From assembly GCF_026041215.1 (NCBI RefSeq), contig NZ_JAPEIQ010000006.1, forward strand, positions 326,146 through 390,145: DNA of 64,000 nt. The letters run 5' to 3'. A program made the translations under genes and the position numbers. Position 1 is the first letter of the stretch, and each line of letters opens with the position of its first letter. Shown here in pieces: positions 9,699-18,072 of the stretch. This DNA is from Hoyosella sp. YIM 151337. GTDB lineage: Bacteria > Actinomycetota > Actinomycetes > Mycobacteriales > Mycobacteriaceae. The notes under the pieces were generated by a model. That model had not been told where the DNA came from, searched no databases, and worked only from the letters and a program-made list of their open reading frames with translations.

Positions 9699-10068
9699 GC
9701 GTAACGATCCGGTGCGGCGCACCGATTTCGTCACCAATGCAGGGTGTGGAGACATGCACTGTGAACGCACGTCACCGGAAAGCGGAGCCGACAGCTCAGA
9801 ACGCCCTGTGGCGACCCCGCGAGAATGCGCGGCGGTACCGGCGGTCGGAACCATATCTGAACTACTCCACTCGTCGTGTAACCCCGAAGGTTAGCATTGC
9901 GTGACCCACGTGTGATCAGCGTACAGTCCACGTCATTTCGTCCGGGTTAATTCCCCATCAGCGAATCGGTGATTCGCTGTAATTGCTCGCGGAGCGGGAC
10001 GTGTTGTGTCTGCTGCATCACAATGCGGTAACCGGCATAACTGTACCTGTTCACAGTTAGAGATCACT
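9699..10068. other. Divergent intergenic region with a second palindrome (9959-9979)
   Basis: No credible gene lies between the condensation-domain gene and the hydrolase at 10069. CAGCGAATC (9959-9967), GGT, GATTCGCTG (9971-9979) form a 9-bp perfect inverted repeat 90 bp before the hydrolase ATG, a position suited to an operator. No clear -10/-35 pair was recognised. Confidence 0.4.
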
Positions 10069-10908
10069 ATGGCAAATTTCGCTACACCGCTAAACGTGTA
10101 CGAGTTCGGTCCTGAAGAGCCGCCGCCTGACGGCGCTGCGACGGGTTCACGAGCTGCATCCGCACCCGCAATTCTCGCGTTGCACGGTCTCACCGGCCAC
10201 GGGCTGCGCTGGCAGCACTTCGCGCGTGATCAACTCGCCGATTACCGAGTCATTGCTCCTGACCTGCGCGGCCACGGGCGGTCCCCCTGGGTGCCGCCGT
10301 GGACGATCGAGCAGCACGTAGCGGACCTGACCGCGATTCTCAGGCACCTCGACCGAGCGGTGATTGTCGGTCATTCATTCGGCGGAAACCTCGCTGTGCA
10401 TCTCAGCCGCGCGATGCCCGAAAGGGTCGCCGGGCTGGTTCTGCTCGATCCCGCAGTGGAACTCGAGCCAGCGTGGATGCTGGAGCTTGCGGACGCGACA
10501 ACCTACTCCCCCGACTACACCGACCGGGCGGAAGCGCGCAGCGACAAACTCAGTGGCGCATGGCGCGGTGTTGCCCGGGAGGTCCTCGAGCGGGAACTCG
10601 ACGAACATCTTGTAACGCTGCCTACCGGCCGCGTGAATTGGCGTATTGGTATGCCAGCGGTGATAGCTACCTTTGGGGAACTCGCGCGCACCCGAGTCCT
10701 GCCACCCACAGGGACCCCGACTGTGCTCGTCGTGGCCAAGCACGCGTCGCCGCCGTTCGTCACCCCGGCGTTTCGCGCTGCTCTCGCCGCTGCCCTCGGG
10801 AACGCACTCACCGTGTTCGACGCCGACACAGACCACATGGTCGCCCAAGAAGACCCGCTCCTTACGGGGCGCGCGATCCGAACCATTCTCGAAGGCCTCG
10901 CCCCATGA
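10069..10908 (+). CDS. lipV: Alpha/beta hydrolase (LipV-like)
   Basis: The protein has 279 residues from ATG 10069; an in-frame extension to 10006 is cysteine-rich and lacks family sequence. Its features are the oxyanion-hole region 'ALHGLTGHGLRW', the nucleophile elbow GHSFGG (in VIVGHSFGGNLAVHLS), a cap region, and a late His-containing segment DADTDHMV before the C-terminus, the usual Ser-Asp-His order. The gene corresponds by position and family to M. tuberculosis lipV (Rv3203), a lipase/esterase; the substrate cannot be read from sequence. Its stop overlaps the ATG of the next gene (ATGA), so hydrolase and alkyltransferase-like protein are co-translated. The upstream 460 bp hold two palindromes. 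Confidence 0.85.
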   Translation: MANFATPLNVYEFGPEEPPPDGAATGSRAASAPAILALHGLTGHGLRWQHFARDQLADYRVIAPDLRGHGRSPWVPPWTIEQHVADLTAILRHLDRAVIVGHSFGGNLAVHLSRAMPERVAGLVLLDPAVELEPAWMLELADATTYSPDYTDRAEARSDKLSGAWRGVAREVLERELDEHLVTLPTGRVNWRIGMPAVIATFGELARTRVLPPTGTPTVLVVAKHASPPFVTPAFRAALAAALGNALTVFDADTDHMVAQEDPLLTGRAIRTILEGLAP

Positions 10909-11204
10909 GCCCAGCGCTTACTGGTGAGATCGTCGAGCGGGTCCGCACACTCGTCGAAGCCATTCCGCCCGGTCAGGTGGCGACGTACGGCTCGATCGCC
11001 CAGGCTGCGGGGCTGCGCTCGGCCCGCACCGTTGGATTCATTTTGCGAACTGACGGCAGTGACGTTCCATGGCACCGCGTGGTCCGCGCGGATGGTGTGC
11101 TGCCCGCGCACCTCGCCACGAAGCAGACGGCCTTGCTGACGGCGGAGGGTGTGATAGTGAGGGACGGGCGCGTGGACATGCAGGCACACCGCTTCCGCGG
11201 ATGA
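10905..11204 (+). CDS. Alkyltransferase-like DNA repair protein (ATL)
   Basis: This 99-residue protein is homologous to the DNA-binding domain of O6-alkylguanine-DNA alkyltransferase: 'VEAIPPGQVATYGSIAQAAGLRSARTVGFIL', then VPWHRVVRADG. In active alkyltransferases the motif is PCHRV with the acceptor cysteine; here it is PWHRV, the signature of alkyltransferase-like proteins. These bind and bend alkylated DNA and pass the lesion to nucleotide excision repair rather than removing the alkyl group. The ATG overlaps the hydrolase stop by four bases. It matches the position of Rv3204. Its end is three bases from the end of the opposing chelatase gene. Confidence 0.92.
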   Translation: MSPALTGEIVERVRTLVEAIPPGQVATYGSIAQAAGLRSARTVGFILRTDGSDVPWHRVVRADGVLPAHLATKQTALLTAEGVIVRDGRVDMQAHRFRG

Positions 11205-11207
11205 CGC

Positions 11208-11909
11208 TTAACGACGCAGCGACGGCACGGACAGCGCACGCGCGGCCCGGAACCGCGAACAAATAAGGCTGACCAGTTCGTCATGCACACCGATCGGTGC
11301 TGCTACACCATCTGCCCCCGCCTCGAACAGACGGTTATGAAAAAGTCCATCCGCGAGGAGGTAGGACGCGATGAACACGCGTTTGCCTGTCCGTCGCCGA
11401 ACGTCGTCAACAACCGCGCCGACCCGCGGCTGCGCTGTCGCGATATAACCCACATCGACTCGGGTGTGCAGGCGGTCGGCTAACATGACGGCCGCACGCC
11501 TCACGTCGCGCAGCGCGCGCTCATCTGAGGAGCCAGCAGCGGCGAGGACCACCGCATCTCCCGGCACCCACCCCGCCTCCGTCAGACGCTCCGCCAGAAT
11601 GCCCGCCAGCACCGGGTCGGGCCCGATCGCCGGCGCTATCCGAACATCGGAATGACCTGATTCAGTGATCTCACGCGGCAAGTCGGTACGTACGTGATAT
11701 CCCGAGGCAAGGAACGCAGGAACGAGCGCCGCAGGGCCCCGAAGCTGGCTCAGAATTTCCGCTGGCGACGGTCCAAGCACGTCGACGAACGCGACCCGGG
11801 TCGGCCCAGCCTGCTCGGATACCGCGTCGGCAACCGCAGCGATCATGGACACACCGCGGGGGTTGCGCGTGCCGTGCGCAACAAGTATCTGCCCGTGCAT
11901 GTCCTTCAC
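11208..11909 (-). CDS. Sirohydrochlorin chelatase (CbiX family)
   Basis: This 233-residue protein carries two successive CbiX-type halves. The first begins 'ILVAHGTRNPRG', with the metal-handling histidine in AHGT. The second begins 'VVLAAAGSSDER' and ends with 'VFIASYLLADGLFHNRL'. The family inserts Fe2+ (or Co2+) into sirohydrochlorin, and ferrochelation yields siroheme, the cofactor needed by NirB encoded upstream. I chose GTG 11907-11909, which overlaps the nnaR stop as GTGA and follows AAGGGAGA; an ATG at 11898-11900 is a weaker alternative. As the last gene of the nitrite block it probably supplies cofactor for the reductase. It corresponds to Rv0259c in M. tuberculosis, which also sits next to an nnaR homologue. 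Confidence 0.85.
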   Translation of the reverse strand: MKDMHGQILVAHGTRNPRGVSMIAAVADAVSEQAGPTRVAFVDVLGPSPAEILSQLRGPAALVPAFLASGYHVRTDLPREITESGHSDVRIAPAIGPDPVLAGILAERLTEAGWVPGDAVVLAAAGSSDERALRDVRRAAVMLADRLHTRVDVGYIATAQPRVGAVVDDVRRRTGKRVFIASYLLADGLFHNRLFEAGADGVAAPIGVHDELVSLICSRFRAARALSVPSLRR

Positions 11910-13102
11910 CTGTCTCCCTTCGGGTCCGACTCGACTGGATCAAGCGCGAGCCGATAACCGCGTTTGACGACGGTCTGCACTACCTTCGGCGCGCCGAGCG
12001 CCGCGCGCAGTCGCGCCACCGCTGTTTCCACCGCGTGCGTGTCACCGCCAGCACCCGGCAGGACCGCAAGCAAGTCTTCGCGTGAGACCACCGCGCCCGG
12101 ACGTCGCGCAAGCGCACGCATGATCGACAGCGAAGCGGGCGGAACCTGCTTCACCGCGCCGTCGACCACGACACAGCTGCCCCGGATGCTGAGGTAGTGT
12201 CCCCCCGCTTGAAGGTGGCTTGCGCGTCTCGGCAGCTCCTCGGCGATGTGCCGGGCGAGCGCGCCGAGCCGGGCACGGTGCGGTTGCGTCGTTGCAACAC
12301 CGAGCGCTTCCAGCGGCGCCGCCGTCACTGGCCCGACACTGAAGGGAACAACGCGGCCCCGGAGCGCGTTGAGCAGCGACTCCAGCACCCGTGTTTCCTT
12401 CGCCCGGCCGAGCAGTGACGCAACAGCCGGAGCACTGGTGAACGTAATTGCGTCCAGCTCTCCATTAATGGACATTTCGATCATTCGGTCAAGTTGCGAA
12501 CGATCGTCCGGTGGCACCCACCGGTACACAGGCACGGGCACGACCTCCGCGCCAGCACTGCGCATCACCTCGCAGAAGTCTGGGATAGGCTCCCATTCCG
12601 TCGTGGCACCATGCAACTGAACAGCGATCCGTTTGCCTTCGACGCCTTCTTCTAGAAGGTGATCGAGCACCTCGGCTGACGACTCAGACTCTGGTGACCA
12701 CTCTTCGCGCAAGCCTGCGGCGCGCATGGCGCCCTTTGCTTTGGGGCCGCGTGCAAGTAGGCGCGACGAGGAGAGCGACTGCAGCAAGGGCTCAGCGAGT
12801 CCCCAGTTATCCGCAGCTTCGACCCAGCCGCGGAAACCGATCCCGGTGGTGGCGACGGCGATGTCCGGCGGCGACGCGATCAGCGATTCGGTGGCGGCGT
12901 GCAGTTCAGTGTCGTCGACCAGCGGGATTATGCGGATGGCTGGCGCATGAACGAGAGATGCACCACGCTTGCTGAGCAGCGTCGCGAACTCTTCAGCCCG
13001 GCGGGCCGCAGTAATGCCGATCGTAAAGCCGGCTAGCGCGGCGGGGCTGTCGTCGCCAGGCCGTGCGGGCGCGGCCTGCTGCTCAACTCCCATAGTGTTC
13101 AC
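11906..13102 (-). CDS. nnaR: NnaR-type regulator: uroporphyrinogen-III synthase domain fused to a winged helix
   Basis: The protein has 398 residues from GTG 13100-13102, preceded by AGGAGA. Residues of about 25-280 form a HemD-like fold: 'GFTIGITAARRAEEFATLLSKRGA', 'TSAPAVASLL', 'PFSVGPVTAAPLEALGV'. The C-terminal about 100 residues are an OmpR/PhoB-type winged helix: 'SLSIMRALARRPGAVVSREDLLAVLPG', 'HAVETAVARLRAALG', 'VVQTVVKRGYRL'. This architecture is that of Rv0260c and the NnaR proteins of Streptomyces and M. smegmatis, where NnaR works with GlnR to activate nitrate and nitrite assimilation genes. The HemD part may sense a tetrapyrrole or may still be an enzyme; this cannot be decided here. 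The stop overlaps the chelatase start. Confidence 0.88.
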   Translation of the reverse strand: MNTMGVEQQAAPARPGDDSPAALAGFTIGITAARRAEEFATLLSKRGASLVHAPAIRIIPLVDDTELHAATESLIASPPDIAVATTGIGFRGWVEAADNWGLAEPLLQSLSSSRLLARGPKAKGAMRAAGLREEWSPESESSAEVLDHLLEEGVEGKRIAVQLHGATTEWEPIPDFCEVMRSAGAEVVPVPVYRWVPPDDRSQLDRMIEMSINGELDAITFTSAPAVASLLGRAKETRVLESLLNALRGRVVPFSVGPVTAAPLEALGVATTQPHRARLGALARHIAEELPRRASHLQAGGHYLSIRGSCVVVDGAVKQVPPASLSIMRALARRPGAVVSREDLLAVLPGAGGDTHAVETAVARLRAALGAPKVVQTVVKRGYRLALDPVESDPKGDR

Positions 13103-13156
13103 GCTACTGGTGTCTCCTAAGATTTCTGCGCGGGCGGTGCTCAGAGGTGGTTACTG

Positions 13157-13555
13157 TCACTGTTTCGGCTGCCGCGGCACCTGGGCTGGACGGATCTCGA
13201 CGAGACCGTCGCGCACGCGTACCTCGAAAACACCCAGCACGCGGGCTGGATCATCCAGGCAGATACCACTGTCTAGCGAAAAGACTTGCTTCAGCAAGGG
13301 GGACGCCACGGTCGGCTCACCCTTCCGGTCGCCAACCAATCCGCGCGACATGACGGCAGCACCCGCGAACGGGTCGATGTTGCCCACCGAACGCAAAGAT
13401 CCATCATCGAGCCGGAATAGCGCGGCCTGTTCCCCTGTGGGGAGCAGCACGGCGACCCCACGGTTAGGCAGCAGGTAGTCGTACGCACACGCCGTCGTCC
13501 ACTCATCTGAACTGTTCAGTGTACGGAGTTCGCGAACATCCAGTGCGGTCATCAT
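13157..13555 (-). CDS. nirD: Nitrite reductase [NAD(P)H] small subunit NirD
   Basis: This 132-residue protein is the small partner of assimilatory nitrite reductase. It shows the NirD form of the Rieske-like fold ('VAVLLPTGEQAALFRLDDGSLRSVGNIDPFAGAAVMSRGLVGD', 'SPLLKQVFSLDSG'). It lacks the Cys-x-His pairs of true Rieske proteins, which is normal for NirD. Tandem ATGs at 13555 and 13552 touch the nirB stop (TGATG), showing coupled translation with the large subunit. It is followed at 54 bp by nnaR on the same strand. Confidence 0.92.
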   Translation of the reverse strand: MMTALDVRELRTLNSSDEWTTACAYDYLLPNRGVAVLLPTGEQAALFRLDDGSLRSVGNIDPFAGAAVMSRGLVGDRKGEPTVASPLLKQVFSLDSGICLDDPARVLGVFEVRVRDGLVEIRPAQVPRQPKQ

Positions 13556-16077
13556 TTCACCCCTGTCGGTGCGGTTTCGGGCATGCTGGGCATTCCCAGC
13601 GTTACGGGAACCTTGCGTCCATCAGCCTCAGTGAACTGAACGAGAGGGTCAGGCTCTGATGGCGCGTTAACGAACGAGACAAAACGGGAAAGCTTTTGCG
13701 GGTCTTCGAGGACACCGGCCCATTCATCTTTGTACCCCGCAACATGGCGTTCCATCGCAGCTTCGAGTTCGGCCGCGATACCCAGGCTGTCTTCGCAAAT
13801 CACCTGCTTGAGATGGTCAAGACCCCCCTCGAGCGCTTCCTGCCAGGGCGCGGTGCGCTGCAAACGATCCGCAGTGCGGACATAGAACATCAGGTAGCGA
13901 TCGATGTACTTGACGAGGGTTGCGTCGTCCAGGTCGCCCGCCAGCAATTCAGCGTGCTTTGGCGTCTGCCCGCCATTGCCGCCGACGTACAAATTCCAGC
14001 CCTTTTCGGTTGCAATGACGCCGACGTCCTTGCCGCGCGCCTCCGCGCATTCGCGCGCACAGCCGGAGACGGCCATCTTGAGCTTGTGCGGCGACCGCAA
14101 CCCGCGGTAGCGCTTCTCCAAGTCAACCGCCATCTTGACGGAGTCCTGCTGCCCGTAGCGGCACCAGGAAGAACCAACACAGCTCTTGACTGTGCGCAGC
14201 GATTTGCCGTAGGCGTGGCCTGATTCCATTCCGGCGTCCACGAGGCGCTTCCAAATGGCTGGCAGTTGTTCGACGCGGGCCCCGAACAGGTCGATTCGCT
14301 GCCCGCCGGTGACTTTGACGTACAGGTCGAACTCTTTCGCGATTTCACCGATCACGATCAGCTGGTCAGCCGTGACCTCACCGCCCGGCATGCGCGGTAC
14401 AACCGAGTAGGTACCGTTTTTCTGCAGGTTCGCGAGGAAGTGGTCGTTGGTGTCCTGGAGCGAGGCTTGCTCACCGTCAAGAATGTGGTCACTGCTCGTT
14501 GACGCGAGGATCGACGCCACGGTTGGTTTGCAGATATCGCATCCGCGGCTATCGTCACCGTGCTTGGCGATGAGTTCCGAGAACGTTCTGATTCCAGTGC
14601 TCTGCACAATTTGGAACAGTTCCGCGCGGGAATGCGTGAAACATTCACACAGGGCTTTAGACAGTTCCACGCCAGAGTCGGCAAGGAGCTTCTTCACCAG
14701 CGGCAGGCAGCCACCGCATGAGGTCCCTGCGTTGGTGCAGCCTTTCACCGACGCAATGTCACACGCGCCATTCGCGATCGCACCGCAAATGTCTCCCTTT
14801 GTGACCGCGTTGCAGGAGCAGATCTGGGCGTCGTCTGGCAGTGCCCCGGCGCCAATTTCCGCGCCTCCTGCTGGCGCGATAAGCGCGGCAGGATCGCCGG
14901 GTAATTCCCGGCCGACCATCGGCCGCAGGGTCGCGTAAGCGCTCGCGTCACCAACAAGAATGCCGCCAAGGAGCGTCTTCGCGTCGTCAGAGACGACGAT
15001 CTTCGCGTATGTGCCAGCAGCAGGGTTGCTGAAGACAACTTCGAGGGCGCCTGGTGTTTGTGCGAACGCGTCACCGAAGCTGGCAACATCGACGCCGAGG
15101 AGCTTCAGCTTCGTTGACAGGTCTGCGCCCGGGAAGTCGGCTTCGCCGCCCAACAGCCGGTCGGCAACCACCTCCGCGGTAGCGTAGCCGGGCCCAACGA
15201 GCCCGTAGCAACGGCCCTCAATAGCCGCGACCTCGCCAATCGCGTAAATATCGGGGTCTGAGGTCTGGCAGGAGAGGCTGGTGATGACACCGCCACGCTC
15301 GCCGACCTCAACCCCTGCGGTGCGAGCAAGTTCGTCGCGCGGCCTGACGCCCGCAGAGAAGACGAGTAGCGATGCGTCGATCACACTGCCGTCGGAGAGT
15401 TCCACCGCGAGGCGCCCATTCTCCAGTTCCTTGATGGCTGCCGTGGAGACGCCCGTATGGATGCTGAGCCCCAGGCTGGTAACGAGGTTCTTCAGTAGTG
15501 CGCCACCGCCTTCGTCGACCTGCAGCGGCATCAGGCGCGGCGCAAGCTCGACGACATGCGGAGTGAGCCCCAGCAGTTTGAGGGCATTCGCCGCTTCGAG
15601 GCCGAGGAGGCCACCACCCACGACGACAGCGGCACTGCCGGCGGGCGCAGCCTCGGCTGCTGCGCGGATCTGGTCGAGATCATCGAGCGTGCGGTACACG
15701 AAGCAGTTGCGTGCATCCTTGCCCGGAACGGGTGGCACAAAGGCGTAGGAGCCGGTAGCCAGGACCAGTTTGTCGTACTGGATCGTCTCACCCGCGCTGG
15801 TCGTGACGGTGTGGGCGTCGCGATCGATCGCTGTCCCAGTCGACCCGAGCCGTACGTCAACAAGTGTGTCACCCAGATAGTCGTTACCTGCGAGGGCGAG
15901 TTCTTTCGGGTCCCAGGTGTTCACGTAGGACGAAAGCGCCACCCGGTCATATGCGGCGACAGGCTCTTCACACAGAACTGTGACGGCCCAGTCACCGTTT
16001 TCATCGCGTGCCCGGAGCGCCTCGACGAATCGGTGCCCGACCATACCGTGGCCGACAACAACGACCTTCTTGTGCAT
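13552..16077 (-). CDS. nirB: Nitrite reductase [NAD(P)H] large subunit NirB
   Basis: The protein has 841 residues from ATG 16075-16077, with AAGGAG seven bases before it. It catalyses six-electron reduction of nitrite to ammonium in the cytoplasm. The N-terminal FAD/NAD(P)-binding part starts KKVVVVGHGMVGHRF and has GGGLLGLEAA at about residue 150. A BFD-like [2Fe-2S] segment follows at about 415-455 (CSCNAVTKGDIC and CTNAGTSCGGC). The sulfite/nitrite-reductase domains hold the siroheme-4Fe-4S cysteines in CVGSSWC (about 630) and CARECAE (about 673). All expected cofactor residues appear present. It is coupled to nirD, and a GlnR-like site lies 48-76 bp upstream of its ATG. Confidence 0.96.
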   Translation of the reverse strand: MHKKVVVVGHGMVGHRFVEALRARDENGDWAVTVLCEEPVAAYDRVALSSYVNTWDPKELALAGNDYLGDTLVDVRLGSTGTAIDRDAHTVTTSAGETIQYDKLVLATGSYAFVPPVPGKDARNCFVYRTLDDLDQIRAAAEAAPAGSAAVVVGGGLLGLEAANALKLLGLTPHVVELAPRLMPLQVDEGGGALLKNLVTSLGLSIHTGVSTAAIKELENGRLAVELSDGSVIDASLLVFSAGVRPRDELARTAGVEVGERGGVITSLSCQTSDPDIYAIGEVAAIEGRCYGLVGPGYATAEVVADRLLGGEADFPGADLSTKLKLLGVDVASFGDAFAQTPGALEVVFSNPAAGTYAKIVVSDDAKTLLGGILVGDASAYATLRPMVGRELPGDPAALIAPAGGAEIGAGALPDDAQICSCNAVTKGDICGAIANGACDIASVKGCTNAGTSCGGCLPLVKKLLADSGVELSKALCECFTHSRAELFQIVQSTGIRTFSELIAKHGDDSRGCDICKPTVASILASTSSDHILDGEQASLQDTNDHFLANLQKNGTYSVVPRMPGGEVTADQLIVIGEIAKEFDLYVKVTGGQRIDLFGARVEQLPAIWKRLVDAGMESGHAYGKSLRTVKSCVGSSWCRYGQQDSVKMAVDLEKRYRGLRSPHKLKMAVSGCARECAEARGKDVGVIATEKGWNLYVGGNGGQTPKHAELLAGDLDDATLVKYIDRYLMFYVRTADRLQRTAPWQEALEGGLDHLKQVICEDSLGIAAELEAAMERHVAGYKDEWAGVLEDPQKLSRFVSFVNAPSEPDPLVQFTEADGRKVPVTLGMPSMPETAPTGVK

Positions 16078-16124
16078 TTTGCCGCTCCTTCTTGGTGCTG
16101 GTGATTCCACGCTATGTACGCTTC

Positions 16125-16153
16125 GTTACCTCCCTGTTTCGCGTCCGGGTCAC
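16125..16153 (-). promoter_or_regulatory. Putative GlnR-binding site upstream of nirB
   Basis: Read on the minus strand, the site is GTGAC (16153-16149), 8 bases, GAAAC (16140-16136), 6 bases, GTAAC (16129-16125). GAAAC-N6-GTAAC matches the alternating GTnAC/GAAAC half-sites with 6-base spacing known for actinobacterial GlnR, the global nitrogen regulator. The same pair, in the same order and spacing, lies upstream of narK. No binding is shown; this is inferred from pattern and context. Confidence 0.55.
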
Positions 16154-16374
16154 CCTTTTTAAGCCATTCGCACGGGCTGGAGGCTGACATGGTGCAGGAC
16201 GGTAGCCAGGGTGTATTCGCGGCGTCGCCGTCGCGGCACCTGAACAAACTCGGAGGAAGCGCCGAAGTGTCTGTCTGAAATGTGAAGACCTTCGCTGGAG
16301 CGAAGCCGGGCCAGTCCGGCGGCTGCCATGCGGAGGTGAGAGGGTGAATTGTGGTTGTCCGGAAAGGCCTGCGG

Positions 16375-16402
16375 GCACTGGGGACTATTGCCGCCCCAGT
16401 GC
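16375..16402 (-). terminator. Stem-loop after narK
   Basis: GCACTGGGG (16375-16383) and CCCCAGTGC (16394-16402) are perfect complements around a 10-base loop, 31 bp after the narK stop. The downstream side on the minus strand has only a short TTT, so termination may be inefficient. The rest of 16154-16374 shows no gene. Confidence 0.5.
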
Positions 16403-16433
16403 CGCAGCCGAGGGGTCCGCGCTGCTCGTAACG

Positions 16434-17909
16434 TCAGACGTTCGCGTGTGCGAGGCTAGGAGCGCGGGAGATCGCGAAGGACGTCCGCAGGTAATACCAC
16501 CAGGTCACGCCCGCCATCAGCAGGAAGACAACGGCGTAGGTCCAGAAGGCCGGTGCCATCGAGCCAAGGTGGACGTTCGACAGCCGCAACGCTTGCTGCA
16601 GGATGAAGCCGCCGAACGCGCCGATCGAGCCGATTACACCGATGGCCGCACCGGCCTGGCGCTTCGCGGAGGCGAGCGCAGCTTCCGTGCTGATGCCCTC
16701 GGACTCCGCCCGGTGGCGCACGCTGGCGCTGAAAATCATCGGGATCATGCGGTATGTGGAGCCGTTACCGATACCGGTGATTACGAACAGCGTAATGAAC
16801 GAGATCAGGTAAAGCGGGAAGCTCTCGAGGGCGAGTGCCCCCATCACCGCGGCGATACTCAGCGAGAGGCCGACAAAGACCAGGAAGGTGAGCTTCGCAC
16901 CACCGACCTTGTCGGCGAACCAGCCGCCAGCAGGTCGCGAGAAAGAACCGACAAGCGCGCCGATGAAGGCCAGGTTACCGAGTGCAACCATCCAGCCGAC
17001 GTTCTGCAGTTCAGGGAAGTAGGTGCGCAGCAGAGTTGGGAACGCGAACGAAAAGCCGACGAACGAGCCGAAGGTCCCGATGTAAAGAAACGCCATGATC
17101 CAGGTGTGCTTGTTCTTCATGGCGCGGGGGTAGGAATCGCCGTCTGGTTTAGCTCCGCTGATGCTGTCCATCCGGGTCCACGCCCCAAACATCGCGATAA
17201 GGATGAAGGGCACCCAGAACAGCGCCGCAACGCTGAGCGCGAAGCGATAACCTGCTTCGTCGTTCGCCGTGAAGAGCAGAGCGGCAGTGATGACCAGCGG
17301 CATCGCGAGCTGTGTGACAGCAACGCCGAGGTTTCCGCCGGCCGCGTTGATTCCGAGCGCGGCGCCCTTCTTGCTTTCAGGGAAGAAGAAGGAGATATTC
17401 GCCATCGAGGAGGAGAAGTTACCGCCGCCGAAACCGGTGAGCGCAGCGAGAATGAGGAATACCCACATCGGTGTGCCGGGCTGGCTGAAGGCGATGGCTA
17501 GGCCGATCGTCGGAATGAGCAGCATGGCCGCACTAAATGTGGTGAAGCCGCGGCCACCGAACTTTGAGACCGCGAAGGTGTAGGGGATGCGCAGGATGGC
17601 ACCCACGATGACGGGCGTCGAGATCAGGATGAGAGCGTTGTTGACGGCAGCGTCACCCTGCATGAAGACGAACCCGGCCGCGCCCATCTGGGTGACGAGG
17701 ATGCTGTAGAGCACCCATACGTTGAAGCCGAGGTGTTCGGCGAACACCGAGAACAGCAGGTTCCGGCGGGCGACTTTCTTGCCCGTCTTCTCCCAGAATT
17801 CCGGGTTCTCTGGTTCCCAATGGTCAATCCAGCGGCCGTTCCGGCGAACGGGTTCGACGTGTTCGCCCGCCTTCGAGTCAGACGCGGGTCGTTCGCTCAC
17901 GAGCGTCAT
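16434..17909 (-). CDS. narK: Nitrate/nitrite transporter (NNP family, NarK type)
   Basis: This 491-residue polytopic membrane protein of the major facilitator superfamily starts at ATG 17907-17909 after AAAGGGGA. The nitrate/nitrite porter signatures are visible: 'GFGGGNFSSSMANISFFFPESKKGAALG' in the first half, followed by 'INAAGGNLGVAVTQL', and 'RPAGGWFADKVGG' at the loop of the second half. The N-terminal 45 residues are soluble and contain WIDHWEPENPEFWEKTGKKVARRNL, typical of actinobacterial NarK proteins. Position upstream of nirBD indicates import of nitrate or nitrite for assimilation (compare narK3, Rv0261c). No nitrate reductase is in the window, so nitrite or externally reduced nitrate is the immediate link to NirBD. 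Confidence 0.92.
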   Translation of the reverse strand: MTLVSERPASDSKAGEHVEPVRRNGRWIDHWEPENPEFWEKTGKKVARRNLLFSVFAEHLGFNVWVLYSILVTQMGAAGFVFMQGDAAVNNALILISTPVIVGAILRIPYTFAVSKFGGRGFTTFSAAMLLIPTIGLAIAFSQPGTPMWVFLILAALTGFGGGNFSSSMANISFFFPESKKGAALGINAAGGNLGVAVTQLAMPLVITAALLFTANDEAGYRFALSVAALFWVPFILIAMFGAWTRMDSISGAKPDGDSYPRAMKNKHTWIMAFLYIGTFGSFVGFSFAFPTLLRTYFPELQNVGWMVALGNLAFIGALVGSFSRPAGGWFADKVGGAKLTFLVFVGLSLSIAAVMGALALESFPLYLISFITLFVITGIGNGSTYRMIPMIFSASVRHRAESEGISTEAALASAKRQAGAAIGVIGSIGAFGGFILQQALRLSNVHLGSMAPAFWTYAVVFLLMAGVTWWYYLRTSFAISRAPSLAHANV

Positions 17910-18026
17910 CGCGGTCCCCTTTCTAGTGTGGAGACCTCAATGTAGGAATTTGGTGTTGCCACGGTGCTGCCCTGAATGACTGCCCCGTCAAAATCTCCTC
18001 ACCTGGACAAATCGTGCCCGGTGAGG

Positions 18027-18053
18027 GTTACTCCCGTGTTTCCGCACTGTGTC
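18027..18053 (-). promoter_or_regulatory. Putative GlnR-binding site upstream of narK
   Basis: On the minus strand the site reads GACAC (18053-18049), 6 bases, GAAAC (18042-18038), 6 bases, GTAAC (18031-18027). This is the same GAAAC-N6-GTAAC core as upstream of nirB, about 120-145 bp before the narK ATG. It is consistent with GlnR control of nitrate uptake. Confidence 0.55.
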
Positions 18054-18072
18054 AGCGAGTGAAGATCGGACA

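Noticed and set aside
9610-9759. Upstream extension of the condensation-domain frame
   Set aside because: ATG 9607-9609 has GAGGAG at proper distance; the extra 50 residues lack domain sequence and would cover the palindrome.
10299-10904. Long extension of the alkyltransferase-like frame into the hydrolase gene
   Set aside because: The ATL family starts at about ATG 10905, which overlaps the hydrolase stop; the upstream part is an out-of-frame shadow.
13157-13555. Loss of Rieske ligands as a defect in nirD
   Set aside because: NirD proteins naturally lack the Cys-His pairs, so this is not a mutation.
16344-17501. 385-residue plus-strand frame
   Set aside because: Antisense to narK, with highly charged repetitive composition that mirrors the hydrophobic codons of the transporter.
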